Of a DNA stretch of 62,799 nucleotides, positions 1 to 8,630 are shown in pieces. The stretch spans positions 1-62,799 of the forward strand of contig JAFAFA010000072.1 of the NCBI GenBank assembly GCA_023423695.1, in the 5' to 3' direction. The notes beneath the pieces are model-generated. The model saw only the letters and a program-made list of their open reading frames with translations. It ran no database searches and had not been told where the DNA came from. The translations under genes were made by a program, and so were the position numbers. The stretch's first letter is position 1. Every line of letters starts with the position of its first letter. Origin of the DNA: Pseudomonadota bacterium (GTDB lineage: Bacteria; Pseudomonadota; Alphaproteobacteria; Azospirillales; Azospirillaceae).

Positions 1-439
1 CGACCTTCGAGGCGAAGGTGCCCTGGCCCCAGCCGAGCAGCGCCGCCAGCATCTGGCCGGTCTGGTTGCAGTCGTCGTCGATCGCCTGCTTGCCGAGGAT
101 GACGAGGCCGGGGGCCTCCTTCTCGACCAGCGCCTTCAGCACCTTGGCGACGGCCAGCGGTTCGGACGTCACGTCGGTCTGCACCAGGATGGCGCGGTCG
201 GCCCCCATGGCGAGTGCCGTGCGCAGCGTCTCCTGCGCCTGCGCCGGGCCGACGGACACCACGACGATCTCGGTCGCCGTGCCGGCTTCCTTGCACCGCA
301 CCGCCTCCTCGACGGCGATCTCGTCGAAGGGATTCATCGAGAATTTCACGTTGGACGTCTCGACGCCGGACTGGTCGGTCTTCACCCGGATCTTGACGTT
401 GTAATCGACGACGCGCTTCACGGCGCAGAGGATCTTCAT
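1..439 (-). CDS. etfB: Electron transfer flavoprotein beta subunit, N-terminal part
   Basis: The visible 146 residues begin MKILCAVKRVVDYNVKIRVK and continue with a segment rich in NPFDEIAVEEA and a DxxCNQTGQM block, which are hallmarks of the AMP/FAD-binding beta subunit of electron transfer flavoprotein. With the alpha subunit it passes electrons from acyl-CoA and other dehydrogenases to ETF:ubiquinone oxidoreductase in the cytoplasm. Family members are about 249 residues, so roughly the last 100 lie beyond the left edge, and etfA is expected there. The ATG at 439 is preceded by a GGGGA-like ribosome site. The next gene is an acyl-CoA synthetase on the same strand, consistent with fatty-acid or amino-acid catabolism. 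Identification is firm; the gene is cut only by the window. Confidence 0.93.
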   Translation of the reverse strand, partial: MKILCAVKRVVDYNVKIRVKTDQSGVETSNVKFSMNPFDEIAVEEAVRCKEAGTATEIVVVSVGPAQAQETLRTALAMGADRAILVQTDVTSEPLAVAKVLKALVEKEAPGLVILGKQAIDDDCNQTGQMLAALLGWGQGTFASKV

Positions 440-490
440 GGCGCGGGTCCCCTAAGGATTGGGCAGCGTGTGGGCATGGCGGGGCGCTTG

Positions 491-659
491 CCCCCACCCC
501 GACCCTCCCCCGCTGGGCGGGAGAGGGGGATTAGGCGCTTTAGCCAGAAGGCTGCGGCAGTTCCCTCCTCCGCCCAGCTCTCGCACAAAGCTCTGCTTTG
601 TGCTGACGCGGCAGGCGGACCTTCGGTCCGCCGAGAGCGGGGGAGGGTTAGGGTGGGGG
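491..659. repeat. Dispersed palindromic repeat, copy A
   Basis: This 169-bp intergenic element has GC-rich terminal inverted repeats: a CCCCCACCCCGACCCTCCCC-type left end and its complement at the right. Inside are two perfect hairpins, GCACAAAGC-tct-GCTTTGTGC at 583-603 and GGCGGACC-ttc-GGTCCGCC at 614-632. A second copy lies in opposite orientation at 58625-58787, and a third seems to begin at the right edge. No coding capacity is convincing. It looks like a MITE-like or REP/BIME-type extragenic element, placed just downstream of the acyl-CoA synthetase stop. Confidence 0.8.
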
Positions 660-674
660 TAGCGGCTTAGGCTG

Positions 675-2327
675 TTACAGCCCCTCGGTCTGCTTGCGCA
701 GGACGTATTTCTGGATCTTGCCGGTCGAGGTCTTCGGCAGCGGGCCGAACACCACCGTGCGCGGGCACTTGAAGTGGGCCATATGCGACCGGCAGAAGGC
801 GATGATGTCGGCCTCGGTCGCGGTGGCGCCGTCCTTCAGCGTGACGAAGGCGCAGGGCGTCTCGCCCCACTTCTCGTCATGGCGGGCGACGACCGCGGCC
901 TCCAACACCTCCGGGTGCTTGTAGAGGACGTCCTCCACCTCGATCGACGAGATGTTCTCGCCGCCGGAGATGATGATGTCCTTCGAGCGGTCCTTGATCT
1001 CGACGTAACCGTCCTCATGCCAGACAGCGAGGTCGCCGGTGTGGAACCAGCCGCCGGCAAAAGCCTCTTCGGTCGCCTTGGGATTCTTCAGGTAGCCCTT
1101 CATGACGTTGTTGCCGCGCATCATGATCTCGCCCATCGTGCGGCCGTCCTTCGGCACCGGCTCCAGCGTGAAGGGATCGGCGACGATCACCGCCTCCAGC
1201 ATCGGGCCGCGCACGCCCTGGCGGGCCTTGATCGCCGCCTTCTCGTCCAGCGACAGGCCGTCCCAGCGGTCGTGCCAGACGCAGACCACGGTCGGGCCGT
1301 AGCATTCGGTCAGGCCGTAGACATGGGTGACTTCCCAGCCCATGCGCTCCATGCCGGCGATGACGGCGGCGGGCGGGGCGGCGCCGGCGACCATCACCTT
1401 CACCTTCTGCTCGATGCCCTGTTTCAGCTCGGCCGGCGCATTGTTCAGCATGTTCAGAACGATGGGCGCGCCGCAGAAGTTGGTCACCCGCTCCTCGCGG
1501 ATCAGCTTCAGCACGGCGTCGGGCCGGACCTGTCGCAAGCACACCGCGGTGCCGGCGGTGACGGCGATGGTCCAGGGGAAGCACCAGCCGTTGCAGTGGA
1601 ACATCGGCAGCGTCCACAAATACACCGGCGCATCGCCCATGTTCCAGGACAGCGCGTTCGACACCGCGTTCAGATAGGCGCCGCGGTGGTGATAGACGAC
1701 GCCCTTCGGGTTGCCGGTGGTGCCGGAGGTGTAGTTCAGCGCGATGGCCTGCCATTCATCGGACGGCAGGGTCCAGGCATGCTCGCTGCCGACATCGCTG
1801 ATGAAGGCCTCATAGTCGCGGTCGCCGATCAGCTCACCGCCGCTGTAGGTCGGGTCGTCGATGTCCACCACCGGGATCGGCGCATCCAGCAGAGCCAGCG
1901 CCTTCTTCGCCACGCCGGAGAACTCGCGGTCGACGATCAGGATCTTCGCCTCGCCATGCTTCAGGATGAAGGCGATGGCCTCGGCGTCCAGGCGGGTGTT
2001 GACGGCGTTCAGCACGGCGCCGGCCAGCGGCACGCCGAAATGCGCCTCGAACAGTTCCGGCGTGTTGGCGGCCAGCATGGCGACGGTGTCACCTTTGCCG
2101 ATCCCCAGGTTCGCCAGCGCCGCAGCCAGACGGCGCACGCGGACGATGGTTTCGGCCCAGGTCCGGCGGACCGGCCCGTGGACGACGGCCAGCCGGTCGG
2201 GCCACACGGAGGCGGCGCGCTCCAGGAAAGTCAGCGGCGTCAGCGCGACGAAATTAGCGGCGTTGCGGTCGAGGTCGCGTTCATACGGATTGACGCTGAC
2301 ATCGGCTGCGGCGGCAGTTTCACTCAT
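675..2327 (-). CDS. Acyl-CoA synthetase (AMP-forming)
   Basis: This 550-residue adenylate-forming enzyme activates a carboxylic acid with ATP and then thioesterifies it to CoA. The phosphate loop YTSGTTGNPKG is at residues 199-209, the GWFHTGDLA motif and the DRSKDIIISGGENIS hinge lie in the C-terminal third, and the catalytic lysine is in PKTSTGK (K537). Length and motif wording match the family containing medium-chain fatty acyl-CoA ligases and the DmdB methylmercaptopropionate-CoA ligase, but the sequence alone does not fix the substrate. It starts at an ATG at 2327. The adjacent etfB suggests a beta-oxidation-like role. The 5' region (2328-2497) shows no clear operator. Confidence 0.92.
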   Translation of the reverse strand: MSETAAAADVSVNPYERDLDRNAANFVALTPLTFLERAASVWPDRLAVVHGPVRRTWAETIVRVRRLAAALANLGIGKGDTVAMLAANTPELFEAHFGVPLAGAVLNAVNTRLDAEAIAFILKHGEAKILIVDREFSGVAKKALALLDAPIPVVDIDDPTYSGGELIGDRDYEAFISDVGSEHAWTLPSDEWQAIALNYTSGTTGNPKGVVYHHRGAYLNAVSNALSWNMGDAPVYLWTLPMFHCNGWCFPWTIAVTAGTAVCLRQVRPDAVLKLIREERVTNFCGAPIVLNMLNNAPAELKQGIEQKVKVMVAGAAPPAAVIAGMERMGWEVTHVYGLTECYGPTVVCVWHDRWDGLSLDEKAAIKARQGVRGPMLEAVIVADPFTLEPVPKDGRTMGEIMMRGNNVMKGYLKNPKATEEAFAGGWFHTGDLAVWHEDGYVEIKDRSKDIIISGGENISSIEVEDVLYKHPEVLEAAVVARHDEKWGETPCAFVTLKDGATATEADIIAFCRSHMAHFKCPRTVVFGPLPKTSTGKIQKYVLRKQTEGL

Positions 2328-2497
2328 CGGACCGTTCTCCCCAGGGGTTCTTGTTGCGCGCCGACATTGGGCGCGGCGGTGTTGGAAACAGCCTTTACCA
2401 GATCAGCTTTGCGCAACTTTCTCAGGATTATGACCAATTGTTATTGGAGTTGTTGCGGCCCCGGGCAAGCGAGGCACCCCTTTCACCGTAACCCGGA

Positions 2498-3220
2498 TCA
2501 GCGCAACCAAGTCACATCACCAGCGAACAGGTATCCGGCGCCATAGACCGTCTTGATCAGGCGCGGCGCGCGGGGATCCTCCTCGATCTTCTTGCGGATG
2601 CGCGACACCCGGACGTCGATGCTGCGGTCGTAGGGAAAATCGTCACGGTCCTGGTCGGGACCTTGCAGGTGCTCGCGCGACAGCACGCGCTTGGGCGCCT
2701 TCAGCAGGGTCAGCAGCAGAGAGGCCTCCGCCGCGGTCAGGCTCTCCTGGCGGCCGTCATCGGCGCTCAGCGTCAGGTTGCCGAGGTCGAAGACCCAATT
2801 GCCGAAGCGCGCCCGCGCGGTTTCCGCCGCGGCCGTGGCGCCGGCCAGCTGTTCGCGGCGGCGGATGGCGCTGTTGACGCGGGCGACCAGTTCCCGCGGT
2901 TCGAAAGGCTTCACGATGTAATCGTCGGCGCCCAGTTCCAGCCCCAGGATCCGGTCGGAGGTGCCGCCGCGCCCGGACAGAATGATCACGCCGAAGCGCA
3001 CGTCCTCCCACAGTTCGCGAACCAGGGTCAGCCCGTCCATGTCCGGCAGGCCGAGATCGACGAGGCACAGGTCGGGGGCCTGGCGCTGGATCGCCGCCCG
3101 CGCCTCCCGCCCGCTGGCCCAGCAGGACACCTCGTAGCCGTATCCCTCCAGCACCTCTTTCACCAGCCGGCGGATGTCGGCCTCGTCTTCGATCAGATAG
3201 ATGCGCTTCTTCTGCACCAC
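2498..3220 (-). CDS. OmpR-family response regulator
   Basis: This 240-residue regulator has an N-terminal receiver domain (acidic pair in IEDEAD, phospho-acceptor Asp in CLVDLGLPDMDG, conserved Lys in DDYIVKPFEP) and a C-terminal winged-helix DNA-binding domain (about residues 140-235, ending with the YDRSIDVRVSRIRKKIEEDP and VYGAGYLF signatures). It starts at GTG 3220, followed by a second in-frame GTG, with GAGGGG upstream. It lies 63 bp downstream of the hybrid kinase gene on the same strand, so kinase and regulator are probably one transcript. A paired kinase divergent from DUF485-actP makes acetate or monocarboxylate uptake the likely target, as in the MctSR system of rhizobia; this is inference. 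Confidence 0.92.
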   Translation of the reverse strand: MVQKKRIYLIEDEADIRRLVKEVLEGYGYEVSCWASGREARAAIQRQAPDLCLVDLGLPDMDGLTLVRELWEDVRFGVIILSGRGGTSDRILGLELGADDYIVKPFEPRELVARVNSAIRRREQLAGATAAAETARARFGNWVFDLGNLTLSADDGRQESLTAAEASLLLTLLKAPKRVLSREHLQGPDQDRDDFPYDRSIDVRVSRIRKKIEEDPRAPRLIKTVYGAGYLFAGDVTWLR

Positions 3221-3283
3221 GCGCGTTTCCCCTCGGCACTCGTCGCCCTGTTTTTCCAGGTGCGTTCATTTGGCCCGATCATA

Positions 3284-6154
3284 TCAGACCGGCGCGGGTT
3301 GGGCGGCGTGGCCGATGGCCGCCACCAGGTCCCGCTTGTCCCATGGCTTGCGCAGTATGACGGCATCGGCGGGAATATCGCCATACTCCACCGTGAATCC
3401 GCTGACCAGCACCACCCGCATGTCCGGGCGCAGCAGCCGGGCTCGCCGCGCCAGTTCCACCCCCGACAGGCCGGGCATGACGATGTCGGAGACCAGAAGC
3501 GACAGCCCGTCGATCTGCTCCACCAGTTCCGCCGCCTCGTCGCCGCTCGCCGCCTCCACCACCGAGAAGCCGAGGTCGACCAGCTGCTGGCGCATCACCT
3601 GCCGGACATCGTCATTGTCCTCCGCCACCAGCGCCAGCTGGCCGGACCAGCCGCCGCCCAGGGGTTCGACCGTCGCCGGTTCGGCATCGAGCAAGCGGGC
3701 CACCGGCTCGGCCCGCGGCAGCAGCAGGGTGACGGCGGTCCCCTCCCCCGGCCGGCTGTCGATGCGCAGATAGCCGCGCGACTGCTTGACGAAGCCGTAG
3801 ACCATCGACAGTCCCAGCCCCGACCCCAGGGCCTTGGTGGTGAAGAAGGGTTCCACCGCGCGGGCCAGCGCCTCCGGCGTGAAGCCGGTGCCGGTATCGG
3901 AGACGCGGATTTCCAGGTAATCGTCGGGGCGGACCGGCTCGTCGAAGGACAAGGTGTCCTCCACCCGGCGGATGCCGACCGCGATGTCGAGCCGGCCCCC
4001 GTTCGGCATGGCGTCGCGCGCGTTGATGGCGAGGTTGACCAGCGCGTTCTCCAACTGGGTCTGGTCGGCGATGGTCCAGCATTCCCGCCCCTCCTCCGGC
4101 ACGCCGATGGCGATGGAGCTGGGGAAGGAGCGGCGCAGCAGCACCGCCATGTCACGCAGCAGCCCGCACAGTTCAATGGGCTCCGGCTTCAGCGGCTGCT
4201 GGCGGGAGAACGCGAGCAGCCGGGCGGTGATGTCGGCGCCGCGGCGGCCGGCGCGTTGGGCCGGCTCCAGATAGGCGTCCAGTCCCTTGACTGCGGCATA
4301 ACGCTCGCGCGCCGCAGCAAGGTTGCCGATGATGATCGACAGCAGGTTGTTGAAATCATGCGCCAGCCCGCCCGACAGCTGGCCGACCGCCTTCAGGCGT
4401 TGCGCCTCCACCAGCTGGCGTTCGGTCTGCTTCTCGTCGGTGATGTCCAGCGTCAGCACGAACAGGCCGGCGACGGGGCCTTGCCCGGCGGCGCCCTCCT
4501 CCGCCCTCCCCTCGCTGCGATGGCCCTCGCCGCGATGGGGGATCAGCGTGGTCTTGGTCACGATGTCGCGGCCGTCGCGCGGGAAGGCGTATTCGAAGGT
4601 CACCACCTCCCCGGACAGGCAGCGGTCGAGATGGGGGCGCAGCACCGCCATGGCGCGCCGGCCGACGACGTCGGCAAGGTCGCGGCCGATCACCTCGACC
4701 TTGTCGCGGCCGACTAGGTCGGCCCAGCGCAGATTGGCGAAGGTCAGCCGCCCGTCGCGGTCCAGCCCGGCGATGCAGGCGGGGATCGCGTCCAGGATCA
4801 CGCGCTGGCGCGTCTCCGCCTCCGCCAGCGCCGCGGTGCGGTCGCGCACCCGGCTGTCCAGGGTGGCGACGGTGTCGCGCAGTTGCCGGACCATGCCGTC
4901 GAAGGCGGAGGCCAGCAGCCCGATCTCGTCGCCGCGGCGGATGCCGCTCTGCGCGCCGAGATCGCCGGCCCGCACCTGCGCCGCGGTGTCGGCGAGCCGG
5001 CGCAGCGGCCGGACCAGACGCCTGACGGCGATGTAGCCCAGCAGGCTGCCCGCCGCCATCAGCGCCATGCCGATGGCGAGGATGCGGTTGCCCAGCACCA
5101 CCGACGACCGCCGCAGCTCGTCCACATAGACCGACGAGGCGATGTACCAGTCGAAGCCTTCGAAATGCCGGACCCAGCTGATCTTTTCATAGGCGTAGTT
5201 GCCGGGATCGTCGGGCTTGTCCCACAGGTAGGTCAGCGGCTCCCCCCTGGCCGCGGCGACCTTCAGATCCTCGGCGATCGGGCGGCCGGTGGCCGAGTTC
5301 AGCCGGTCGCCGAAGGCGGTGCCCTCAATGTTCGAATTCGGGTGGATGATCATCCGGTTCGCCGAATCGAAGATGTAGAGGTATCCGGTGCGGGCGATGC
5401 GCAGCTTGCGCAGGGCTTGGCGCAGATCCTCGATGGCCTCGGCCTTGCGCCGCTCCACCTCGGCATCGACGTCGGCCAGATAGGCGCCGGTGCCGACGAT
5501 GATGCCGCGCCTGGGCAGATCCTTGAAGAAGCTGAGTTTCGGCGACCGCTCGTCGCCGTTGGGGCGCCACCACGGATAGGTCTGGAAGCCCTCCCCCTCG
5601 CGCTTGGCGGTGGCGACGATGGTGGGCAGGATGTGACGGCCCAGATTGTCGCGCAGATCGTCGGACTTCCGCCCCTGATAGTCCGGCGAGGGATGCGACA
5701 GGATCACCGAGTCGTAGCCGATGGCCCAGACATAATCGCCATTGCCGTAGCGGAAGGCGTGCAGCCCCTCCATCGCCTCGCGCCGCGCCTCCTCCGCCGT
5801 GATCTCGCCGCGGTCGGCGCGGGCGTGGACATGCTCGATATAGCCGACCGCCAGTTCGAGCACGTCGCGCAGGCGGGTCTTGTAGGACTCCACCGTGGTG
5901 CTGCGCTGCTCCTCCAGCCCGCCGCGGATCCGGCTGACCAGTTCGAACACGTTGTCGAGGATGGTGCGGCTGGCGTCGCGTTCGATCTCGTAGGCCTTCT
6001 CCTCGATGAAGGGAACGGAGAAGACATAGGCCGCCGCCGAGAACAGCCCGAGCGAGATCAGGATCGCCGAGAACAGCCGGAGGAACAGGGGCGAGCGGAT
6101 CATTTTCCGGACGGAGCGGCGGGATATGGGGATCGGTAGGTTCACCGCCATCAT
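3284..6154 (-). CDS. Cache-domain hybrid sensor histidine kinase
   Basis: The protein has about 956 residues. Domain order: transmembrane helix (about 25-45), a large periplasmic double-Cache sensor (about 50-345, with two copies of the G(D/Y)-(Y/L)-(V/Y)-(W/Y)-(A/I) type strand), second helix (about 355-375), HAMP, a PAS domain (about 445-570), a HisKA-like box GGLAHDFNNLL (His near 599), an ATPase domain with NLAINARDAM and SDTGTGF, and a C-terminal receiver with Asp in LLVSDIVMPG (about 890). The DFNN H-box places it among CckA-like or DctB-like hybrid kinases. An ATG at 6154 was chosen; an upstream TTG (6178) and a downstream ATG (6103) are alternatives. It is divergent from the acetate permease genes and upstream of a response regulator. 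Confidence 0.9.
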   Translation of the reverse strand: MMAVNLPIPISRRSVRKMIRSPLFLRLFSAILISLGLFSAAAYVFSVPFIEEKAYEIERDASRTILDNVFELVSRIRGGLEEQRSTTVESYKTRLRDVLELAVGYIEHVHARADRGEITAEEARREAMEGLHAFRYGNGDYVWAIGYDSVILSHPSPDYQGRKSDDLRDNLGRHILPTIVATAKREGEGFQTYPWWRPNGDERSPKLSFFKDLPRRGIIVGTGAYLADVDAEVERRKAEAIEDLRQALRKLRIARTGYLYIFDSANRMIIHPNSNIEGTAFGDRLNSATGRPIAEDLKVAAARGEPLTYLWDKPDDPGNYAYEKISWVRHFEGFDWYIASSVYVDELRRSSVVLGNRILAIGMALMAAGSLLGYIAVRRLVRPLRRLADTAAQVRAGDLGAQSGIRRGDEIGLLASAFDGMVRQLRDTVATLDSRVRDRTAALAEAETRQRVILDAIPACIAGLDRDGRLTFANLRWADLVGRDKVEVIGRDLADVVGRRAMAVLRPHLDRCLSGEVVTFEYAFPRDGRDIVTKTTLIPHRGEGHRSEGRAEEGAAGQGPVAGLFVLTLDITDEKQTERQLVEAQRLKAVGQLSGGLAHDFNNLLSIIIGNLAAARERYAAVKGLDAYLEPAQRAGRRGADITARLLAFSRQQPLKPEPIELCGLLRDMAVLLRRSFPSSIAIGVPEEGRECWTIADQTQLENALVNLAINARDAMPNGGRLDIAVGIRRVEDTLSFDEPVRPDDYLEIRVSDTGTGFTPEALARAVEPFFTTKALGSGLGLSMVYGFVKQSRGYLRIDSRPGEGTAVTLLLPRAEPVARLLDAEPATVEPLGGGWSGQLALVAEDNDDVRQVMRQQLVDLGFSVVEAASGDEAAELVEQIDGLSLLVSDIVMPGLSGVELARRARLLRPDMRVVLVSGFTVEYGDIPADAVILRKPWDKRDLVAAIGHAAQPAPV

Positions 6155-6192
6155 TCCAGCTTCGCCGCCCCGGCTCAATCCGAATCGGTGTG

Positions 6193-6220
6193 ATTGTTTC
6201 CCAAACCCGTCTGAAACAAT
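6193..6220. promoter_or_regulatory. Inverted repeat in kinase/actP divergent promoter
   Basis: ATTGTTTC and its exact complement GAAACAAT are separated by 12 bases, giving a 28-bp operator-like inverted repeat between the divergent kinase and DUF485 genes. A further GCGAAACAG half-site follows at 6244-6252 on the actP side. Candidate binding site for the adjacent OmpR-family regulator; inference. Confidence 0.5.
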
Positions 6221-6320
6221 TCGTCATATTTCCGGGAAATTTGCGAAACAGTGTTTTGTTAGCCGGAAAAGCATAAGCCCGAACAGGGTGCCACAAGGAC
6301 GATGAGCGTCTGGAGGAAAC

Positions 6321-6644
6321 ATGCACTCCCCCGCGAACACTCCGGTCTACGAGCGGGTCCGCCGGAACCCGAAATTCCAGGAACTGGTCCGCCAGCGCAG
6401 CCGGCTGGCCCTGGTCCTGTCGGCCGTCGTGCTGGTCGGCTACTACAGCTTCATGATGGTGGTGGCCTTCGCGCCCGACCTGCTGCACAAGCCGATGTCC
6501 GACGGCTCGGTCCTCAGCGTCGGCTTCCCCATCGGGGCCGGGATCATCATCCTGTCCTGGCTGCTGACCGGCGTCTATTCCCATTTCGCCAACGGCCGCT
6601 TCCAAGACCTGACCGACGAGATCACGCGGGAGACGCTGCAATGA
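6321..6644 (+). CDS. DUF485 inner-membrane protein (YjcH-like)
   Basis: This small protein of 107 residues has two predicted membrane helices, about 27-50 (LALVLSAVVLVGYYSFMMVV) and 65-88, with the DUF485 signature KFQELVRQRSRLALVLS near the N-terminus. Proteins of this family are encoded immediately upstream of acetate/monocarboxylate sodium symporters, as yjcH is with actP in E. coli, and are thought to assist them. The stop codon overlaps the actP start in an ATGA arrangement, so translation is coupled. The start ATG at 6321 is preceded by a GGAGG at 6312-6316. Identification is strong; the biochemical role of the family is not settled. Confidence 0.93.
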   Translation: MHSPANTPVYERVRRNPKFQELVRQRSRLALVLSAVVLVGYYSFMMVVAFAPDLLHKPMSDGSVLSVGFPIGAGIIILSWLLTGVYSHFANGRFQDLTDEITRETLQ

Positions 6645-8311
6645 CCGCCCGCCGGATTCTCCTGACGGCGGCTGCCGCCACCCTGTTCGCCCTGCCGGCG
6701 CTGGCCGCCGGCGATGTCGGGCAGCTGGAAAAGCAGCCGATCAACCTGTCCGCCATCGGCATGTTCCTGGCCTTCGTCGTGATGACGCTGGGCATCACCT
6801 ACTGGGCAGCCAGCCGCACCCGCTCGACCTCCGACTTCTACACCGCGGGCGGCGGCATCACCGGCTTCCAGAACGGTCTGGCGATCGCCGGCGACTACAT
6901 GTCGGCCGCGACCCTGCTGGGCCTGTCGAGCCTGGTGTTCGCCAAGGGCTATGACGGCTTCGTCTACACCATCAGCTTCTTCGTCGGCTGGCCGATCATC
7001 CTGTTCCTGCTGGCGGAGCGGCTGCGCAACCTGGGCCACTTCACCTTCGCCGACATCGCGTCCTACCGGTTGGACCAGGGCAAGATCCGCACCTTCGCCG
7101 CCATCGGCTCGCTGACGGTGGTGTGCTTTTACCTGATCGTCCAGATGGTCGGCGCCGGCCAGCTGATTAAGCTGCTGTTCGGGCTGGACTACAACGTCGC
7201 CGTGATCGTGGTCGGCGTGCTGATGGTGGTCTACGTCACCTTCGGCGGCATGATCGCCACCACCTGGGTGCAGATCATCAAGGCGGTGCTTCTGCTGGGC
7301 GCCGGCGTGATCCTGTGCTTCCTGGCCCTGTCGCGCTTCGGCTTCAGCCTGGAGGCCATCGCCACGAGCGCCATCGCCTCGCACAAGGACGGCGTGAAGA
7401 TCATGGGGCCGGGCACGCTGCTGGCCGATCCGGTGTCGGCGGTGTCGCTGTCGCTGGGCCTGCTGTTCGGCACCGCCGCGCTGCCGCATATCATGATGCG
7501 CTTCTTCACCGTTCCCAACGCGCGAGAGGCCCGCAAGTCGGTCTTCTACGCGTCGGGCTTCATCGGCTTCTTCTTCCTGATCATCTGCGTGCTGGGCATG
7601 GCGGCGATCACCATCGTCGGCACCGACCCCCAGTTCTTCGAAGGCGGCAAGGTCGGCGGCAAGCTGATCGGCGGCGGCAACATGCCGGTGATGCATCTGG
7701 CCAAGGCGCTGGGCGGCGACCTGTTCCTCGGCTTCCTGTCGGCGGTCGCCTTCGCCACCATCCTGGCGGTGGTATCGGGTCTGGCGCTGGCCGGCGCCTC
7801 GGCCATCGCGCACGACCTCTACGCCCGCGTCATCCGCAAGGGCGAGGCGACGGAGCGCGAGGAGATGCGCGTCTCCAAGATCGCCTCGCTGGTCCTGGGC
7901 GTGCTGGCCGTCGTGCTGGGCATCGCGTTCGAGAAACAGAACGTCGCCTTCCTGGTCGGCCTGACCTTCGGCGTCGCGGCCTCGGTGAATTTCCCGGTGC
8001 TGATCCTGTCGATGTACTGGAAGGGCCTGACCACCCGCGGCGCGCTGGCGGGCGGCATCGCCGGCCTGATCTCCGCGGTGACGCTGGTGATCCTGTCGAA
8101 CGCGGTGTGGGTCGTGGTTCTGAACAACCCGAAGCCGATCTTCCCGTACGAGCAGCCGGCCCTGTTCTCGATGACGCTGGCCTTCATCGTCACGATCATC
8201 GTGTCGAAGCTGGACAGCAGCGCGTCCGCCCGTGCCGAGCGCGACGCCTTCGACGACCAGTTCGTCCGCTCCCAGACCGGCATCGGCGCCGCGGCTGCAG
8301 CCAAGCACTGA
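6641..8311 (+). CDS. actP: Acetate/monocarboxylate:sodium symporter (ActP family)
   Basis: This 556-residue protein of the solute:sodium symporter family has an N-terminal signal-like segment (residues 1-22 ending ALAA), then about 13 hydrophobic helices. Family signatures include TSDFYTAGGGITGFQNGLA and GDYMSAATLLGLSSLVF near residues 64-100, and MRFFTVPNAREARKS in the middle. It imports acetate and short monocarboxylates with sodium across the inner membrane. The gene starts inside the DUF485 stop codon (ATGA) and is followed by a strong terminator, so the two form a complete transcript. The divergent kinase/regulator pair is its likely control. Substrate specificity beyond acetate-type monocarboxylates cannot be read from sequence. 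Confidence 0.93.
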   Translation: MTARRILLTAAAATLFALPALAAGDVGQLEKQPINLSAIGMFLAFVVMTLGITYWAASRTRSTSDFYTAGGGITGFQNGLAIAGDYMSAATLLGLSSLVFAKGYDGFVYTISFFVGWPIILFLLAERLRNLGHFTFADIASYRLDQGKIRTFAAIGSLTVVCFYLIVQMVGAGQLIKLLFGLDYNVAVIVVGVLMVVYVTFGGMIATTWVQIIKAVLLLGAGVILCFLALSRFGFSLEAIATSAIASHKDGVKIMGPGTLLADPVSAVSLSLGLLFGTAALPHIMMRFFTVPNAREARKSVFYASGFIGFFFLIICVLGMAAITIVGTDPQFFEGGKVGGKLIGGGNMPVMHLAKALGGDLFLGFLSAVAFATILAVVSGLALAGASAIAHDLYARVIRKGEATEREEMRVSKIASLVLGVLAVVLGIAFEKQNVAFLVGLTFGVAASVNFPVLILSMYWKGLTTRGALAGGIAGLISAVTLVILSNAVWVVVLNNPKPIFPYEQPALFSMTLAFIVTIIVSKLDSSASARAERDAFDDQFVRSQTGIGAAAAAKH

Positions 8312-8333
8312 AAAATCGATCTGCCGACCGGTT

Positions 8334-8371
8334 GCGCCCTTCCCCGCCCCGGGGAAGGGCGCTTTCCTTTT
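8334..8371 (+). terminator. Rho-independent terminator of actP
   Basis: A 12-bp stem GCGCCCTTCCCC / GGGGAAGGGCGC with a five-base loop is followed by TTTCCTTTT, 22 bp after the actP stop. Confidence 0.85.
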
Positions 8372-8372
8372 G

Positions 8373-8594
8373 TCAGCCCGCCGACACGCTGTTGTCCTTG
8401 CGGCGCGACAGCTGCACCTGACCGTCCAGGCATTTGACGTAGCCAGTCTTGCCCGGCTTCAGCCCATCCAGGATCGTCACCAGCGCCCGCGGGATCGCCG
8501 CGAATTCCTTGGAACCGCGCGACTGGCCGTTGTAGACGGCGATGTGCTTGCGCAGGTCCTCCTTGGACACAGGCTTTCCATCATTCCCGATCAT
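8373..8594 (-). CDS. Small conserved hypothetical protein
   Basis: This 73-residue soluble, lysine-rich protein begins MIGNDGKPVSKEDLRKHIAV. I do not recognise a named family. Its composition (few hydrophobic runs, a KPGKTGYVKCLDGQVQLSRRK tail that could form a small beta fold) and Met start at 8594 with a GGCGGACGGG upstream look like a real gene. It ends right at the actP terminator on the opposite strand and lies 36 bp upstream of the next minus-strand gene's 3' end, so it may share the transcript of the sensor kinase. Function unknown. Confidence 0.6.
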   Translation of the reverse strand: MIGNDGKPVSKEDLRKHIAVYNGQSRGSKEFAAIPRALVTILDGLKPGKTGYVKCLDGQVQLSRRKDNSVSAG

Positions 8595-8630
8595 CCCGTC
8601 CGCCTTCCGCTCCGTTCACCGGAGACAGGC

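Noticed and set aside
774..2546. A 590-codon plus-strand frame opposite the acyl-CoA synthetase
   Set aside because: It is the antisense of a clear gene, with His/Asp/Gln-rich low-information sequence typical of GC-rich shadow frames.
2663..4717. A 684-codon plus-strand frame across the regulator and kinase genes
   Set aside because: Antisense of two well-supported genes; no start site or recognisable domain.
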